Position numbers and translations under genes: made by a program. Of a DNA stretch of 64,000 nucleotides, positions 61,897 through 64,000 are shown one piece after another. The DNA comes from DYJE01 sp964637565 (GTDB lineage: Bacteria; Desulfobacterota; Desulfobacteria; Desulfobacterales; Desulfolunaceae): NCBI GenBank assembly GCA_964637565.1, contig CAZWTY010000001.1, forward strand, positions 1 through 64,000. The letters are read 5' to 3'. Each line of letters begins with the position of its first letter. The stretch's first letter is position 1. The notes below the pieces were generated by a model. It searched no databases. It saw only the letters and a program-made list of their open reading frames with translations, and was not told where the DNA came from.

Positions 61897-61936
61897 CAAA
61901 TAAAAAGGAGGCCCTCACCCAGGTGAGCGCCTCCTT
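61897..61936 (-). terminator. terminator after nuoN
   Basis: A 15-base stem with one mismatch (AAGGAGGCGCTCACC on the minus strand) is followed on that strand by a TTTTTATTT run. It closes the nuo operon, 24 bases after the nuoN stop. Confidence 0.85.
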
Positions 61937-61959
61937 CGGTTTGTCTGTATCACAGAACG

Positions 61960-63390
61960 CTAAAGAATCGTACCAGCCGCCATTTTAGCGAGATTCATGA
62001 ACGCTTCCGGGAAAATGCCGATGCCGATAATGGCGGCGATGAAAAGCACGCCCAGCAGTCGGGCCGCCGGATTCAGGGGAATGACGCTTACCTCTTCCTC
62101 GCTGGTAAGGAAGGCGGCCCGAACCATTCTCAGATAGTAGTAAGCCGAAATCCCGGCGTTGATCACGGTGATGATCACCAGGGCGTACAGGGACTTTTCG
62201 ATGGCCGAGGTGAAGATGAAGAATTTTCCCATGAAACCCACGGTTGGTGGAATCCCGGCCATGCCGAAGGCCCCGAGAACCAGGGTGAGGGCCAGGAGCG
62301 GCGAATTCTTGTAAAGCCCTTTCAGGTCGTTCATGGTCACGTTTTCACCGGTTCGTGACACATGGTAGATCACGAAGAAACAGGCCAGGTTCATGATCAG
62401 ATAACCCACAATATAATAGATGGCCGACGCGAATCCCAGGGCGCTGACACAGAGGATGGCCACCATCACGTAGCCGGCGTGGGCGATACTGGAGTAAGCC
62501 AGAAGCCGCTTCAGGTCTTCCTGAACCAGGGCCGAAAGGTTCCCGATCACCATGGAAAGAACGGCGAAGGTGGCCAGGATACCCGTGATCTGGTTGAGTT
62601 CCACACCGGCGAAGCTGGCGAAGCGAAGCAGGAGCGCCACGGCGCCCACTTTGGGCAGGGTGGCGATAAAGCCGGCTGTTTCGTTGCTGGCCCCTTCATA
62701 GACGTCCGGAGCCCAGAAATGCATGGGAAACATGGCCAGTTTGTAGAAAAAGCTGCCGAGAACAAGAATCAGGGCCACCACCATCAGGGGCTGGGTCTTG
62801 ATCAGTTCGGGAAAGACCGGGGCCAGTTCCGCCAGATAGGTGGTGTGGGCGAAACCGAACATGTAGCTCATGCCGTAAAGGGAGATGCCTGTGGCCAGGG
62901 CGCCGAACATCACGTACTTGATACCGGCCTCCATCTGCTGGCGGTACCCTTTCTGAAAACGAAAAGGGATGATCACATACAGGGAGAACGATGAAATCTC
63001 AAGGCTGATCACGATGGTCAGAAGTTCCACCGAGCTTGAAAGGAAAACAAGACCCAGGGTGGAAAGGGAAAGAAACATGTAGTATTCCGCCTTGAGCTCC
63101 TCGACCACGCCTTTCAACCCCTGGCCCAGATAGATCACGATAAAAAGGCCCAGGGCGAACACGATTTTGAACATCTGGGAAAAAATGTCGATCCGGTAGG
63201 CGTCGAAAAAAAGCAGCTGGGCCGGCTGTCCGAGGACAAGACTGAACGAGTGGAACGTGATGACCAGGACAAGGGCCGAAAGGCCGAGTGCCGAACCCTG
63301 AAGAAGCGACGATCTGGGTTTTCCAAGGGATAGAAAGAAGAAAACCAACGCCATCGACGTCAATGCCAATTCTGGTAAAAATAAAGACAT
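61960..63390 (-). CDS. nuoN: NADH-quinone oxidoreductase subunit N
   Basis: The 476-residue membrane subunit of Complex I has about 14 helices and marker stretches such as LEISSFSLYVIIPFRFQKGY, FYKLAMFPMHFWAPDVYEGA, KRLLAYSSIAHAGYVMVAIL and FGMAGIPPTVGFMGKFFIF. It is one of the three antiporter-like proton-pumping subunits. ATG 63390 has AAGGA at normal spacing; an ATG two codons earlier is too close to it. It is followed by a terminator. Confidence 0.95.
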   Translation of the reverse strand: MSLFLPELALTSMALVFFFLSLGKPRSSLLQGSALGLSALVLVITFHSFSLVLGQPAQLLFFDAYRIDIFSQMFKIVFALGLFIVIYLGQGLKGVVEELKAEYYMFLSLSTLGLVFLSSSVELLTIVISLEISSFSLYVIIPFRFQKGYRQQMEAGIKYVMFGALATGISLYGMSYMFGFAHTTYLAELAPVFPELIKTQPLMVVALILVLGSFFYKLAMFPMHFWAPDVYEGASNETAGFIATLPKVGAVALLLRFASFAGVELNQITGILATFAVLSMVIGNLSALVQEDLKRLLAYSSIAHAGYVMVAILCVSALGFASAIYYIVGYLIMNLACFFVIYHVSRTGENVTMNDLKGLYKNSPLLALTLVLGAFGMAGIPPTVGFMGKFFIFTSAIEKSLYALVIITVINAGISAYYYLRMVRAAFLTSEEEVSVIPLNPAARLLGVLFIAAIIGIGIFPEAFMNLAKMAAGTIL

Positions 63391-63465
63391 GTTCATATTC
63401 CTTGCATCATTCTTCGAAATAGTATGGAAGACAATCGTTTCCCATCGAAAGACCCGTGTTAAGGC

Positions 63466-64000
63466 TTACCTCATGGCGATCCATTCCCTGATCTGCTGAC
63501 CCATTTCACGAAGGGCGGCGTGGTGACCTCCCCCATGGTCTCCGCCAGCGGGTACGTGTTTCAGTCCCTCGCTGACCTGTTCGAGCAGCTGGGTGACGCT
63601 GGCGTCCATCACATCCAGAAAAGGTTTGGGATGGAGCCCGATCACAAAGACAAACACCGTGAGGAAAGCCAGGGTTCCGATTTCCCGCAGGTTGAGGTCG
63701 TACAGGGCATGGTGCTCTTTCTCTCCGTGTCCATGATCGTCACCGTGGTCGTCATGGTGACCATGGCCGTCCGAATCGGCCCAGACCATTTTCTGGACGA
63801 GACGGAGCATGTAGGCCGCCGCCAGGATGGCCCCGAGGATGGCGAAAGCACCGACCACCTTGCTGGTTTTGAAGGCGCTCAGAAGAACGAGAAACTCTCC
63901 GATGAACCCGTTGGTTCCGGGAAAACCGAAGGAGGCCAAAGAGAAAATCACCAGGAACGTCACATAGATGGGCATCATCATGCCCAGAGCCGAATTTTTA
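63466..64000 (-). CDS. nuoM: NADH-quinone oxidoreductase subunit M, partial (C-terminal part)
   Basis: The frame is open to the window edge; about 177 residues of the C-terminus are seen. LASFGFPGTNGFIGEFLVL and AYMLRLVQKMVW are NuoM markers. Between the last two helices is a His/Asp-rich loop (DGHGHHDDHGDDHGHGEKEH). It precedes nuoN by about 70 bases, the usual nuoM-nuoN order. The 5' part lies outside the window. Confidence 0.9.
   Translation of the reverse strand, partial: KNSALGMMMPIYVTFLVIFSLASFGFPGTNGFIGEFLVLLSAFKTSKVVGAFAILGAILAAAYMLRLVQKMVWADSDGHGHHDDHGDDHGHGEKEHHALYDLNLREIGTLAFLTVFVFVIGLHPKPFLDVMDASVTQLLEQVSEGLKHVPAGGDHGGGHHAALREMGQQIREWIAMR

Overview
The window looks like chromosomal DNA of a Gram-negative bacterium. 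Dense operons, GC-rich codons, lipid A synthesis (lpxB), Complex I genes (nuoM, nuoN), an HD-GYP protein, a bacteriohemerythrin and a sigma-54 activator fit an anaerobic or microaerophilic Desulfobacterota-type organism. That placement is inference; there is no rRNA or tRNA gene here to confirm it.

Layout. From 0 to 1.7 kb lie small plus-strand enzymes: a GNAT, an isochorismatase-like hydrolase and a truncated thioesterase that ends at a palindromic repeat. From 1.7 to 12.2 kb are a two-component system, a secreted VWA protein, a bacteriohemerythrin, YccF, a Pif1-like helicase with HRDC and HTH domains, and an O-antigen-ligase-like membrane protein. From 12.2 to 41.4 kb is the main feature: a minus-strand extracellular contractile injection system (eCIS, Afp/PVC-like). 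It has an AAA+ ATPase, a DUF4157 protein, a DUF4255 tail terminator, two sheath proteins, two tube proteins, a LysM adaptor, a split VgrG (gpD plus gpV), gp25, two baseplate-J-like wedge proteins, a tail-I-like protein and probable fibre proteins. Likely accessory or cargo genes follow (an SH3 amidase and an OmpA/Cys-rich protein). A sigma-54 activator gene lies directly upstream, and a well-formed -24/-12 promoter with TGTCACA sites sits between the activator and the ATPase gene.

From 42.6 to 55.9 kb is a plus-strand cluster I do not recognise as a described pathway: an exported N-terminal-Cys (Ntn) hydrolase/acyltransferase, a GNAT-like protein, a GH3-family adenylate-forming enzyme, two PaaK-like adenylate-forming enzymes, a flippase-like membrane protein, an RND adaptor and an RND pump with an unusual TPR-like N-terminal extension. 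It ends in a strong terminator. It reads as a make-and-export system for an acylated or amidated small molecule or lipid.

From 56 to 64 kb are housekeeping genes: bioD, lpxB, a universal stress protein, an FHA-GAF-HD-GYP protein, a NUDIX hydrolase, an Smr protein, nuoN and partial nuoM.

Several dispersed palindromic repeats occur between genes: a nested MITE-like element in one full and two half copies, a GCCGAGTGCAACTCGGC element, a CGATAGCGAT element and a CCTCCGGCGGCC element. One 20-bp-arm palindrome lies inside an eCIS gene.
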